Below, one piece after another: positions 41,456 through 50,514 of a stretch of 64,000 bases of DNA (positions are counted from its first letter, which is position 1; every line of letters starts with the position of its first letter). The notes below the pieces were generated by a model. That model did no database searches. It worked only from the letters and a program-made list of their open reading frames with translations, and was not told where the DNA came from. Both the position numbers and the translations under genes were made by a program. The stretch is from Streptomyces sp. STR69 (GTDB lineage Bacteria > Actinomycetota > Actinomycetes > Streptomycetales > Streptomycetaceae), in contig NZ_JALJRY010000017.1 in assembly GCF_024519455.1 (NCBI RefSeq), forward strand, positions 78,005 to 142,004, given 5' to 3'.

Positions 41456-42163
41456 TCACGACCTCGCCCGCCACAGGTCCCGCAGCAGTGCGATCTCCGC
41501 CATGTGGTGGATGAATTCCAGGTTGGCTCCCGCCACGACGGCTATGTACGGGTCGTCGGGGTCGGAGCCGTACGGGTATTGAGAGAAGCCGACAGTGTCC
41601 AGGTCCTCTTCTGTCACCGTGGCTACCGCTGCCCGCCAGCGGTCGATCACCGGCCAGAACTGCTCCAACGTCACGGCCGCCGAGGGCGTGAAGTCGACCA
41701 TCTGCTTCGGGTCCCGGCGTCGCTCACCGAACGTCCACTCCCACGCCCCCGCGAACTGGAAGTGCAGGTGGCCCAGGCGCCACGCGATCGTCGTGATCGG
41801 TGTCGAGTCCGGTTCCGGCTCGCCTGTGTGGGCGAGGACCTGCTCGACCCGTTCGACGCTCACGCTCCAGTCCTCGGCGATCTTGGCGACGGTCATGCCG
41901 CCGGCGGCCTGGCGGGCGACCTCGGCGTACTCGGTTGCCGGGATGTCCGGCGCGCCCAGGTCGAGCACCCACTCCCCCGGTCCGAACGCCCTCGGTGTCA
42001 CCGCCTCGCTCCGGCGGCGGAGAGACCAGCAGTTGGGTGTCGGCTCCCAGAGGTACTCCTCGTCGCCGAGTCCCGTCAGCCGGACCTGGGCCATCTCCCG
42101 GGCCTTGTCGAACTGCTCCAGCAGCACGCCCAAGCGGTCGGTCCGTGTGATCTCCGTGTCCAT
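41456..42163 (-). CDS. DinB-superfamily protein
   Basis: 235 aa. Four-helix DinB pattern: RLGVLLEQFDKAREMAQVRLTGL, WRLGHLHFQFAGAWEW (first His pair), and EFIHHMAEIALLRDL (His pair at the C-terminus) able to hold a metal. A helix-turn-helix-like insertion (EVARQAAGGMTVAKIAEDWSVSVERVEQVL) interrupts the middle. Relatives include thiol-dependent transferases, but the reaction is unknown. Confidence 0.72.
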   Translation of the reverse strand: MDTEITRTDRLGVLLEQFDKAREMAQVRLTGLGDEEYLWEPTPNCWSLRRRSEAVTPRAFGPGEWVLDLGAPDIPATEYAEVARQAAGGMTVAKIAEDWSVSVERVEQVLAHTGEPEPDSTPITTIAWRLGHLHFQFAGAWEWTFGERRRDPKQMVDFTPSAAVTLEQFWPVIDRWRAAVATVTEEDLDTVGFSQYPYGSDPDDPYIAVVAGANLEFIHHMAEIALLRDLWRARS

Positions 42164-42263
42164 GTCCTGTTCCCCCTCGCCACGTTGCGGTCAGGCGGAA
42201 GGAAGGTAACGGCTCACTTCACATCGGCGCGAACGAATTCCGCCACCCGCCGCCGCATCCGGG

Positions 42264-43439
42264 TCAGAGCACTCCTCCCGCCTCGTCCTGGAACGCCTCC
42301 GTCCAGTAGTGCGGGTGGCGTCGGCCGGTCGTCCCGGCGTGCCGGCCCGTCGGGTCCACCGTCGACAGGGTCTGGAGCATCGTCGTGGCCAACTGGTCGT
42401 ACGCCTCTGCCGTCAGCTCGCCCGAGAGGTCCGCGTCGATCGCTCTCTCGCGGTGGAGCAGCCAGAGCGTGAAGGCGAGGGTCGAGACGTCCGTGTTGAG
42501 GGGAGCCAGCGTCGCTTCCGGCTCGCTCCAGGTCAGGATCTCGCCCGTGGCGCCGTCCACCACCAGGCTGTTGTCCTCTACGAGATAGCCGAGGCGGATC
42601 AACTCGTCGGAGCGGGCGGGGAGTTCGTCGGCGGGCTCGTCCTCGTAGTACTCGGCCAGGGTCGGGAGCGGGACGTCCGTGTCCAGTTGGAAGAGCAACG
42701 CGTCCTCGGGCAGGCCCGTCTCGCGCAGGAAGCGGCGGGTCGGCTCGTGGGTGAGGGTGGCGGGGAAGTCGACCTCCTCGAAGCGGGCGACCGTGCCCTG
42801 GCCGAACTCCTGGTCCAGCAGGCGGGCCGGGATGTCCAGGGTCAGGCCTGACGTCGTGCCCGGGCCCGCGACCAGGGCGAGCGGACGGATCAGTGCCGCC
42901 GCCTTCCAGAACGGGGGCACCTCGCCGTCGGTCTCCGACTCGAAGATCGAGAGCAGGTGGCGTGACGCCTCCGCCGCCGTCTGCGCGCCGTGGCGGCCCT
43001 CGTAGGACGCGAACTGGCCGCGCAGGGCGGTCAGTTCGTCGGTGGTCACGGTGAAGCGGGCCAGCGTTTCGATCGACGGGGCCAGTGGGCCGGTCTCCAT
43101 CAGGTCCGGGCGGTCCTGGAAGAAGTACGTTGTGGCGATCTCGCCCGTCTCGCCGTCCAGCAGGATCGACTCCGCCTCGCCGCCGTCGGGTCCCCAGAGC
43201 GCGCCTATCACCAGCTGGTCCCGGAGCTCCTCCGCCAGCGGGTCGGGATCGCCCAGCGAGTCCGCGACCGTCCGCAGGCCCTCCCTGCGCAGCTCCTCGA
43301 ACGTCAACAGGCCACTGTCACCCGGCAGTCCGGGGCCTGTCAGCCAGCGGCGCGTGGACGCGTGCGTGATGTACGGATCGAGGTCGTCCTCGGTCAAGGT
43401 GATCATGGTCGCCGTAGAACCGGCGTCGGTCCTGCTCAT
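42264..43439 (-). CDS. SUKH-4-like immunity-family protein with duplicated domain
   Basis: 391 aa. Two similar halves: THASTRRWLTGPGLPGDSGLLTF near the N-terminus and THEPTRRFLRETGLPEDALLFQLD near residue 235, each followed by a YLV/ILLDGETGEI-type strand (SILLDGETGEIATTY; LVVDGATGEILTW). This is the SUKH-4 layout. Some SUKH proteins give immunity to polymorphic toxins; no toxin gene is seen nearby. Start ATG 43439 preceded by GGGGAA; an ATG at 43454 is possible. Confidence 0.7.
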   Translation of the reverse strand: MSRTDAGSTATMITLTEDDLDPYITHASTRRWLTGPGLPGDSGLLTFEELRREGLRTVADSLGDPDPLAEELRDQLVIGALWGPDGGEAESILLDGETGEIATTYFFQDRPDLMETGPLAPSIETLARFTVTTDELTALRGQFASYEGRHGAQTAAEASRHLLSIFESETDGEVPPFWKAAALIRPLALVAGPGTTSGLTLDIPARLLDQEFGQGTVARFEEVDFPATLTHEPTRRFLRETGLPEDALLFQLDTDVPLPTLAEYYEDEPADELPARSDELIRLGYLVEDNSLVVDGATGEILTWSEPEATLAPLNTDVSTLAFTLWLLHRERAIDADLSGELTAEAYDQLATTMLQTLSTVDPTGRHAGTTGRRHPHYWTEAFQDEAGGVL

Positions 43440-43696
43440 CGTTCCCCCGTGCATGGTTCCACCGTGCGTGAATCTTCCCCGTGCGGCACCGGTGTTCCGC
43501 GGTCGTCCCCACTGCCCAAAACACTACGCGGCACCACTGACAATGGCTCTGACCAGCGAAAACGCGGCGAACCCGGAGTGAAAACGCATCGCAGAGCGCG
43601 GACGGACGCGAAACGTCCGGAACATCCTCACCCCATCAGACGCTCGGACCACCCGTGAACGTTCCCGTCCCTCGGCAACCGCTCTGCCGGCGCCGC

Positions 43697-46012
43697 CTAC
43701 TGCCCGTACTGGCCGTTCGTCACGACCGCCGCCTGGGGGCGGATCGGCAGGCGGTTCACGGGACGGCCGGTCGCGGCGCGTACGGCGGCGGCGATGGCCG
43801 CCGGGGAGGTGACCACCGGTACCGCGCTGACCGCCTTCGCCCCGAAGGGGGCGACCACGTCACGTTCCTCGACGAGTTTCACGATCTTGATGTCGGGGGT
43901 GTCCAGGGCGGTGGGGAGGGCGTAGCCGGTGAGGTCGGGGTGGCGGATCAGGCCCCGCGCGGTGCGCAGGTTCTCCGTCAGGGCGATGCCCACGCCCTGG
44001 GTGACGCCGCCCTCGATACGGGCGACCAGTTGGGTCGGGTTCAGGATGCGGCCGACGTCCTGGGCGAGGGCCAGTTCGACGACCCTCACCGAGCCCAGTT
44101 CGATGTCCACGTCGACGACCGCGCGGATCGCGCAGAACGCGAGGCCTACGAAGGCATCGCCCTGGCCCGCCTCGTCCAGGGGCTCGGTCGGGTGCGGGCG
44201 GCACTGGGCGGTGGCCCACAGTTCCTTGCCGTCCAGGGCCTCGGTGACCGTGGTCGAGAGGACACCGTCGTAGGAGGTGATCTTGCCGTCGGTGATCTGG
44301 AGGAGTTCGGTGGACATGCCGAACTTGTGCGCCAGGGGCTGGAGGAGTTGGGTGCGGACCATCTTGGCGGCTCGTTCGACCGCGCCGCCCGAGACCCAGG
44401 TGTGGCGGCCACGGCAGCCGGGGCCGGCGGGCGGTTGATCGGTGTCCACGGGGGCGACGTGCACCTCGTCGATGCCCAGGGTCTCCTGGACGATCTGGCG
44501 GGCGAGGGTGGTGAAGCCCTGGCCGGTCTCGACGGCCGCGCACAGGACGGTCGCGATGCCGTCGTGGACCTTCACGGTGGCCGTGGAGACCTCGTCCGCG
44601 CCCTCCGCGCCGAGCATGTGGACCATGCCGAGGCCGTAGCCGACGCCCCGGCGCACCGCGCCCGGTTCGCCCGCGCCCTCGGGGCCGCCGGGCAGCAGCC
44701 ACTCGTCCTCGGGGGTGTCCTTGGGGAGCTGCGGCAGCGGGAAGTCCCGTACGGCCTGGAGGAGTTCGGCGACCGGCGCCGGGCAGGTCACCGTCTGGCC
44801 GGTCGGGAGGACGTCACCGGTGGCCATGGCGTTGCGCAGGCGCAGTTCGGCCGGGTCCATGGCGAGCTTCTTGGCGAGCTTGTCCATCTGCGCCTCGTAG
44901 GCGGCGCAGACCTGCATGGCGCCCTCGCCGCGCACATGCCCGGAGGGCGGGTTGTTGGTGCGGACGGCCCAGCCCTCGATGAAGGCGTTCGGGACGACGT
45001 AGGGGCCGCAGGCGAAGGAGACGGCGGCGGCCAGTGCCTCCGAGGAGGTGTCGGCGTAGGCGCCCGCGTCCAGCAGCACCTGGGCCTCGACCTTGACCAG
45101 GCGGCCGTCCTCGTCGGCGTGGTGGCGGTAGCGCAGGAGCGTGGGGTGGCGGTGGGTGTGGCCGAGGAAGGACTCCTCGCGCGTGGCGGTGAGTTTGACC
45201 GGGCAGCCGGTCTTCAACGCGAGCAGTCCGAGCGGGAGTTGGAAGCCCTGGTCCTCGCGGTCGGCGGTGGCCCCGGGGACGCCGGTGACGACGACCTTCA
45301 CGCGGTCGGGCTCCAGGCCGTAGCAGGCGGCGGCCGTGTCGCGGTCGGTGTGCGGGTCCGTGGAGGCGATGTACAGCTCGACCCCGCCGTCGGGACGGGG
45401 CACGGCGAGGCCGGCCTCGGCGCCGATGGGAGCGGGGTCCTGGCGGCCGATGCGGTACAGACCCTCGACGACGATGTCGCCGGCCGCGTCCGGGTCGCCG
45501 TGGCGCAGCGGGATGTGCCGGATCAGGTTGCCGTCGGGGTGCAGCGGTTCGGCCTCGAAGGCCTGCTCGGGGTCGGTCACCGGGTCGAGTACTTCGTACT
45601 CGACCATGATGGCCGCGGCGGCCATCCGCGCGGTGTCCGGGTGGTCGGCGGCGACGGCGGCGATGGGCTCCCCGTGGTGGCGTACGACCTCGGAGGCGAA
45701 CACCGGGCGGTCGGCCGTGCCTCGGCCGTAGAGGTCCCTGCCGGGCACGTCCTCGTGGGTGATGACGGCCCGTACGCCGGGCATGTCGCGCGCGTGGGAC
45801 GTGTCGACGGACACGATGCGCGCGTGCGGGTGCGGTGAGCGCAGGACGGCCGCCCACAGGAGGCCCTCGGCCCACAGGTCGGCCGCGTACGGGAAGGTGC
45901 CCTCGGTCTTGGCGCGGGCGTCGGCGGCCGGGAGCGAGGCGCCCAGGCCGTGGCCCGGCAGCTCCGGGGCGGGCGCGGCCTCCGTGGTCGCGGTGGCGGC
46001 TTCGTTGCTCAC
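43697..46012 (-). CDS. Xanthine-dehydrogenase-family molybdopterin subunit
   Basis: 771 aa. Ald_Xan_dh_C N-terminal part (ARAKTEGTFPYAADL...; LRSPHPHARIVSVD) and MoCo-binding part (ATREESFLGHTHRHP, NNPPSGHVRGEGAMQ, ETGQGFTTLARQI). Usual length. It should hydroxylate a purine or aldehyde, passing electrons through the Fe-S and FAD subunits upstream. At the site of the catalytic Glu (normally GVGE after GAK) it reads GAKAVSAVP (residue 724 on), so the Glu is replaced. Overlaps the Fe-S gene (ATGA). Confidence 0.88.
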   Translation of the reverse strand: MSNEAATATTEAAPAPELPGHGLGASLPAADARAKTEGTFPYAADLWAEGLLWAAVLRSPHPHARIVSVDTSHARDMPGVRAVITHEDVPGRDLYGRGTADRPVFASEVVRHHGEPIAAVAADHPDTARMAAAAIMVEYEVLDPVTDPEQAFEAEPLHPDGNLIRHIPLRHGDPDAAGDIVVEGLYRIGRQDPAPIGAEAGLAVPRPDGGVELYIASTDPHTDRDTAAACYGLEPDRVKVVVTGVPGATADREDQGFQLPLGLLALKTGCPVKLTATREESFLGHTHRHPTLLRYRHHADEDGRLVKVEAQVLLDAGAYADTSSEALAAAVSFACGPYVVPNAFIEGWAVRTNNPPSGHVRGEGAMQVCAAYEAQMDKLAKKLAMDPAELRLRNAMATGDVLPTGQTVTCPAPVAELLQAVRDFPLPQLPKDTPEDEWLLPGGPEGAGEPGAVRRGVGYGLGMVHMLGAEGADEVSTATVKVHDGIATVLCAAVETGQGFTTLARQIVQETLGIDEVHVAPVDTDQPPAGPGCRGRHTWVSGGAVERAAKMVRTQLLQPLAHKFGMSTELLQITDGKITSYDGVLSTTVTEALDGKELWATAQCRPHPTEPLDEAGQGDAFVGLAFCAIRAVVDVDIELGSVRVVELALAQDVGRILNPTQLVARIEGGVTQGVGIALTENLRTARGLIRHPDLTGYALPTALDTPDIKIVKLVEERDVVAPFGAKAVSAVPVVTSPAAIAAAVRAATGRPVNRLPIRPQAAVVTNGQYGQ

Positions 46013-47757
46013 GCCTGACCTCCGTCCTGGCCGTACACCTGGTCCTGTGTGCGCGGGGACTCGAACGCCGACTGGTGGACGCCACCGCCCCCGGGGCCCG
46101 CCTGGTGGGGAATACGCGCCTCGTCGCCGTCCGACTCAGGTTCGGCGGCAGCGGCGTGCGCCTCGCGTTCGGCGACGACTTCCTGTACGGCGTCCAGGAC
46201 ACCCCGGTAGCCGGAGCAGCGGCACAGGTTGCCGCACAGGGCCTGGCGCGCCTCCAGTTCGGTGGGCGCGGGGTTGCCCTCCAGGAGGTCGTGCACGGTC
46301 ATCGCCATGCCGGGCACGCAGAAACCGCACTGCACGGCACCGCACTTGGCGAGCGCCCGCTGCACGTCCGAGGGCTGTCCCTCGACGGCCAGGCCCTCGA
46401 CCGTACGGACCTCGGAGCCGGCGGCGGTGACGGCGGGCACCAGGCAGGAGGCGACGAGCCGTCCGTCGACCTGGACGTTGCAGGCCCCGCACTCGCCCTG
46501 CGAGCAGCCGTCCTTGGCGCCCGCGAGGCCGAGACGTTCGCGGAGCACGTAGAGCAGCGACTCGCCGATCCAGGCGTCGGTGACGGGCCGGTCGGCGCCG
46601 TTGACGCGCAACACGTAGGAGGCGAGCGGGTGTTCCTCGCCGGGGATCTTCGGGGCGGGCTCGGCGTCCTCGTCCGGCGCGTCGGCGTCCGCGGCCGTCA
46701 CGGGCGCCTCAGCGGCCTCCGGGGCGGCTTCGGCACCGTCGGACGCGTCGGCCGCCACGGACGGCTCAGCGGGCCTCTCAGTGGCCCCCTCGGCCCCTTC
46801 GGCATCGTCGCCCGCCGTGCCGTTCTCGTCGGCCGACTGCGTGTCGGCCGCGGTGAGTTCGGCGGAGGCGTCGTCGTGACGGTCGCCGCGCGCGTCCCCG
46901 TAGGGGTCGGTGGCGGCCTCGGTGCGGGAGTGGGCGTACGGGTCGGCGCCCTGGGGTTCCTCGTACGGCCGGCGGGGCGCCTCGGCTGACGGGTGCGCCT
47001 CGGAACGGTCGGCCGGGTGTGCCACGCCGCGTCCGTCGGTGTCCGTCGCCGGGTACGCCGTACCCCGGCCGTCGGTGCCGTTGGTGGGGTATGCGGTGCC
47101 CCGCCCGTCGGTGCCCGTCGCCGGGTAGGCCGCGCCGCGGCCGTCGGTGTGCTCGGCCGGGTGCGCGTCGGGCTGCCCCGGCCGCTCCGTGACGCCCGTG
47201 CCGGACGCCTGTTGTGCCCAGTTCTGGCCCGCGCCGTCCGTCGCCCAGGGCGCGGGCGCGCCGCCGGGCAGGGTGGCGGGCGGGGTGCCGCCCCACTGCT
47301 CGACCAGGGCGGAGGTGGTGAACTCGCCCGATTCGTCCGGGAGATCGCCCCCGGCGACGGGGATCGACCACTCCCCGGTCACGTCGTGACCGGGCGCGGT
47401 GCCCGCGTCCGTGGCATTGCTGTCCTGGTAGGTCCACTGGCCGGTGGCCCCGGGCTGGTAGGCGAACTGCTCGCCCCCGGCCGTCCCCTGCTGCGGTACG
47501 GCGTTCGGGTCGGGCCACTGGACGCCCTCGGCGGGCACGGCCCAGGAGCCGGTGCCCGACGGGTCGCCGTCCGGGGCGGGGCCGGCCGCTATGGGCGGTG
47601 GCACATAGCCGTGGCCCGGGGCGGCGAGGAGGGCGTCGATGCCCCCTTCGGGGAGTTTCACGAAGGCCGTGGCACCGTCGTCGTAGTCGCCCTGGGGCAG
47701 CGGGTCCCAGCGTCCGCCGCCCTGGGGGGTGCCCTCTCCGTGCTGGTCGTCGGTCAC
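46009..47757 (-). CDS. Xanthine-dehydrogenase-family 2Fe-2S subunit with long repeat-rich N-terminus
   Basis: 582 aa; a normal subunit has about 160. The last 170 residues carry both clusters: CSQGECGACNVQ...C and CGAVQCGFC...CGNLCRC. The first 400 residues are low-complexity, with a run of DGRGTAYPATGT-like units near residues 210-260 and acidic Glu/Ala stretches. The clusters would shuttle electrons to FAD. The start is GTG 47757 (MTDDQHGEG), overlapping the FAD gene's stop. The extension is intact in frame and its composition fits an intrinsically disordered linker. Confidence 0.85.
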   Translation of the reverse strand: MTDDQHGEGTPQGGGRWDPLPQGDYDDGATAFVKLPEGGIDALLAAPGHGYVPPPIAAGPAPDGDPSGTGSWAVPAEGVQWPDPNAVPQQGTAGGEQFAYQPGATGQWTYQDSNATDAGTAPGHDVTGEWSIPVAGGDLPDESGEFTTSALVEQWGGTPPATLPGGAPAPWATDGAGQNWAQQASGTGVTERPGQPDAHPAEHTDGRGAAYPATGTDGRGTAYPTNGTDGRGTAYPATDTDGRGVAHPADRSEAHPSAEAPRRPYEEPQGADPYAHSRTEAATDPYGDARGDRHDDASAELTAADTQSADENGTAGDDAEGAEGATERPAEPSVAADASDGAEAAPEAAEAPVTAADADAPDEDAEPAPKIPGEEHPLASYVLRVNGADRPVTDAWIGESLLYVLRERLGLAGAKDGCSQGECGACNVQVDGRLVASCLVPAVTAAGSEVRTVEGLAVEGQPSDVQRALAKCGAVQCGFCVPGMAMTVHDLLEGNPAPTELEARQALCGNLCRCSGYRGVLDAVQEVVAEREAHAAAAEPESDGDEARIPHQAGPGGGGVHQSAFESPRTQDQVYGQDGGQA

Positions 47758-48647
47758 GACAGCGCCCTCCCGAGTGCTCGTCGGGCAAGTGCGGCGACGG
47801 TGCGCCGCAGGTGCAGTACCGCGGGCGGAAGCTGTTCCACGGAGCCGTCCTCGGCCGGGGCCGGGTCGGGGATGCAGGCCGCGGCGACGTACTCCCCGAA
47901 GGCGCTCAGCGCCTCGGGGACGATCGCGCGGCCGTTGTCCCAGTCGATCAGCCGGGCCACCCACTGCTCGGCGTCCAGAGGCCTGAGCGGCATCGGCGCT
48001 ATGGCGCCGACGGCGCACCTGACGCCGCGCCTGGCGGGGTCGAGGACGACCGCGACGGACGCGACCGAGCGCCCCGGGCCGGTCCGGCCGGTGGCCTTCA
48101 GGAAGACCTGCGGGGCGTGCAGCAGGGGCACGCGCACGAAGCCGATGAGTTCGCCGCCGCGCAGCATCTCGACGCCGGCCAGGAGGTGCGACACCGGGAT
48201 CTCCCGGCGGGCTCCGCCCGGGCCCGCGATGATCAGCGTCGCCTCCAGGGCGGCCAGTACGGGCAGCGCGTCCCCGGTGGGCGCGGCCGAGGCGATGTTG
48301 CCGCCCAGGGTGCCCGCGTTGCGGATCTGCGGCGGGCCCGCGGCGCGCGCGGAGGCCGCGAGCGCCGGGATGAGGGCGGCGAAGTCGGGGCGGCCCATGC
48401 GGGCGTGCGTGAGGCCCGCACCGAGCAGCGCGTGGCCGTCCTGGTACTGCCAGCCGCGGATCTCGCTGATCCGCCCGAGACCGACCAGCGCGCTGGGCCT
48501 GAGCTGCCCCGAGTTGACGGCCGCCATGAGGTCGGTGCCGCCGGCCACGGGAACGGCCGTGGGCAGGGCCGTGAGCGCCGCCACGGCCTCGTCCAGCGTC
48601 GTGGGCAGCGTGACGGACTGCCCCGCCTGCGGTGCGTGCGTGGTCAA
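47754..48647 (-). CDS. Xanthine-dehydrogenase-family FAD-binding subunit
   Basis: 297 aa from the start used. FAD_binding_5 (VPVAGGTDLMAAVNSGQLRP; RNAGTLGGNIASAAPTGDALPVL) and CO_deh_flav_C parts are present. First gene of the three-gene operon. The start is uncertain: TTG 48647 has GGGAAGGGG in front; the frame stays open to ATG 48737 through sequence of atypical composition. Confidence 0.85.
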   Translation of the reverse strand: MTTHAPQAGQSVTLPTTLDEAVAALTALPTAVPVAGGTDLMAAVNSGQLRPSALVGLGRISEIRGWQYQDGHALLGAGLTHARMGRPDFAALIPALAASARAAGPPQIRNAGTLGGNIASAAPTGDALPVLAALEATLIIAGPGGARREIPVSHLLAGVEMLRGGELIGFVRVPLLHAPQVFLKATGRTGPGRSVASVAVVLDPARRGVRCAVGAIAPMPLRPLDAEQWVARLIDWDNGRAIVPEALSAFGEYVAAACIPDPAPAEDGSVEQLPPAVLHLRRTVAALARRALGRALS

Positions 48648-48881
48648 ACCGGCTGCCCCTTCCCGCTGCCCCACCTGGTCCCACCTGTTGCTGCCGTACG
48701 GTACGTGCTGACAGGGCGGACGTGGCAACTCTGGCACATCTTCGCAAGACCCGAACGCGGGGGTCCGCTAGGAGGCATTCGCCCGCCTCATCGGCGAGAT
48801 GGTCCGTTTTGGTACGGCATCACCGGTACACGCGAATTGCCACTCATCGGCGACTCCTGGGGGCTTTCTCCCTTCTGTGTT

Positions 48882-50513
48882 CTAGGCGTTCGGGGGCGGG
48901 CCGTCCTTGGGGCGTCCGAGCACTCCGGGGCGGCGCTGCCACGGCAGGGGTCCGGTGGGCGGACGGTAGGCGACTCCCAGGGCGTCGAGTCGCGGATAGT
49001 GGGCGGTCATCCGGCGCTCGAAGTCGGCGAAGTCCCGTTCCGCGGGCGCCGGAAGGGCGCTCCAGGCGACCTCGGCGAACGCGGCCAGCCTGGGGAACGT
49101 CTGGTAGTCCACGCGCGCGTGATCCTCCATCACCTCGGTCCACACGTTGGCCTGCGCGCCCAGCACATGACGGGCCTCGGCCTCGGTGAGCTGCGACGGA
49201 ACGGGCTCGAAGCGGTAGACGTCCTCCAGGGTGCGCACATGGGCGATCGGCACCGGCTCGTCCTCGCCGCCATCCTGCCGCCAGTCCAAGTACACGTGTT
49301 GTTCAGGGCACATGACGACGTCGTGGCCCGCGCGGGCGGCGGTGATCCCGCCCTCGTAGCCGCGCCAGGACGACACGACGGCCCCGTCCGCGAGACCGCC
49401 CTCCAGGATCTCGTCCCAGCCGACGAGCCTTCTCCCGCGCGCGGAGAGCCACTTGTCGAAGTGTCGGATGAACCACGACTGCAGCTCGTCCTCGTCCGCG
49501 AGCCCGAGTTCCTCGATGCGCGCCTGCGCGGCCGACGACTGCTTCCACTGGTCCTTGGGGCATTCGTCGCCGCCGACGTGAATGAACTCCGAGGGGAACA
49601 GGTCGAGGAGTTCCTCGAACACCCCCTCGTAGAAGCGCAGGGTGTTGTCAGTGGGGGCGAGTACGTTCGGGTTGATGCCCCAGGTGTCCCAGACGGAGAG
49701 GGAGTTGGTGTCGATGACGTCCGTGTTGCCGAGTTCCGGATACGCGGCGATGGCGGCCTGCGAGTGTCCCGGTACGTCGATTTCGGGGACCACGGTGATA
49801 TGCCGCTCGGCGGCGTAGGCGACGATCTCGCGGATGTCGTCCTGCGTGTAGTAGCCGCCGTGGGGCTTGTCGTCCCACAGGGGTGAGGCTCGGTGGCCGA
49901 ATTTCGTGCGGGCCCGCCAGGAGCCGATCTCGGTCAGCTTCGGGTACCGCTTGATCTGTACGCGCCAGCCCTGGTCGTCCGTCAAGTGGAAGTGGAAGAC
50001 GTTGAGTTTGTGCGCCGCCATCAGATCCAGGTAGCGCAGGACGCCTTCCTTGGGCATGAAGTGCCGGGCGACGTCGAGCATGAGGCCGCGCCAGCGGAAG
50101 CGGGGCGCGTCGTCGATGGTCTGGTGCGGCACGCCGTAGGTCGTGCCGGGGTGGACGGGGGCGCGTCGGAAGGCGGCGGGGCCGAGGAGCTGACGCAGTG
50201 TCTGGGCTCCCCAGAACACGCCGGCCGGGCTGCCGCCCGTGATCACGACACCCCAGGTGGCGACCACCTGCAGGCGGTATGCCTCCGGCGGCAGGCCGGC
50301 GTCGAGGCGCAGCGCGACCGTGTTGCGGGCACCCTCCTCACCCGGCGGAAGCGACAGCCCGAGGGCGGCGCCGAGCGTGGACCGCAGCCAGCGTTGCGTG
50401 CCCTCGGTGCCGGGCTCGCCCCACAGGCCGGTGTCCGCCTCGAACGGGAAACCGCAGCGGCCAGGATCGCCGACGGCCGTGGGCGCCGGAATCAGTTCCG
50501 TCTCTGAAGTCAC
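48882..50513 (-). CDS. Beta-N-acetylhexosaminidase (GH20)
   Basis: 543 aa. The GH20 catalytic Asp-Glu pair is in FIHVGGDECPKDQW (about residue 315), after the DVARHFMPKEGVLRYLDLMAAHKLN barrel strand. No signal peptide, so cytoplasmic. It removes terminal GlcNAc from imported chitobiose-like oligosaccharides, using substrate retained by its acetamido group. Last gene of the ABC operon, 1 bp after the permease. Resembles SCO2943 in context (from memory). Confidence 0.93.
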   Translation of the reverse strand: MTSETELIPAPTAVGDPGRCGFPFEADTGLWGEPGTEGTQRWLRSTLGAALGLSLPPGEEGARNTVALRLDAGLPPEAYRLQVVATWGVVITGGSPAGVFWGAQTLRQLLGPAAFRRAPVHPGTTYGVPHQTIDDAPRFRWRGLMLDVARHFMPKEGVLRYLDLMAAHKLNVFHFHLTDDQGWRVQIKRYPKLTEIGSWRARTKFGHRASPLWDDKPHGGYYTQDDIREIVAYAAERHITVVPEIDVPGHSQAAIAAYPELGNTDVIDTNSLSVWDTWGINPNVLAPTDNTLRFYEGVFEELLDLFPSEFIHVGGDECPKDQWKQSSAAQARIEELGLADEDELQSWFIRHFDKWLSARGRRLVGWDEILEGGLADGAVVSSWRGYEGGITAARAGHDVVMCPEQHVYLDWRQDGGEDEPVPIAHVRTLEDVYRFEPVPSQLTEAEARHVLGAQANVWTEVMEDHARVDYQTFPRLAAFAEVAWSALPAPAERDFADFERRMTAHYPRLDALGVAYRPPTGPLPWQRRPGVLGRPKDGPPPNA

Positions 50514-50514
50514 G

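Noticed and set aside
46980..47160. A CRISPR-like or minisatellite array, suggested by regular short repeats
   Set aside because: The units are in-frame codons of the DGRGTAYPATGT repeats of the Fe-S subunit; there are no unique spacers and no cas genes in the window.
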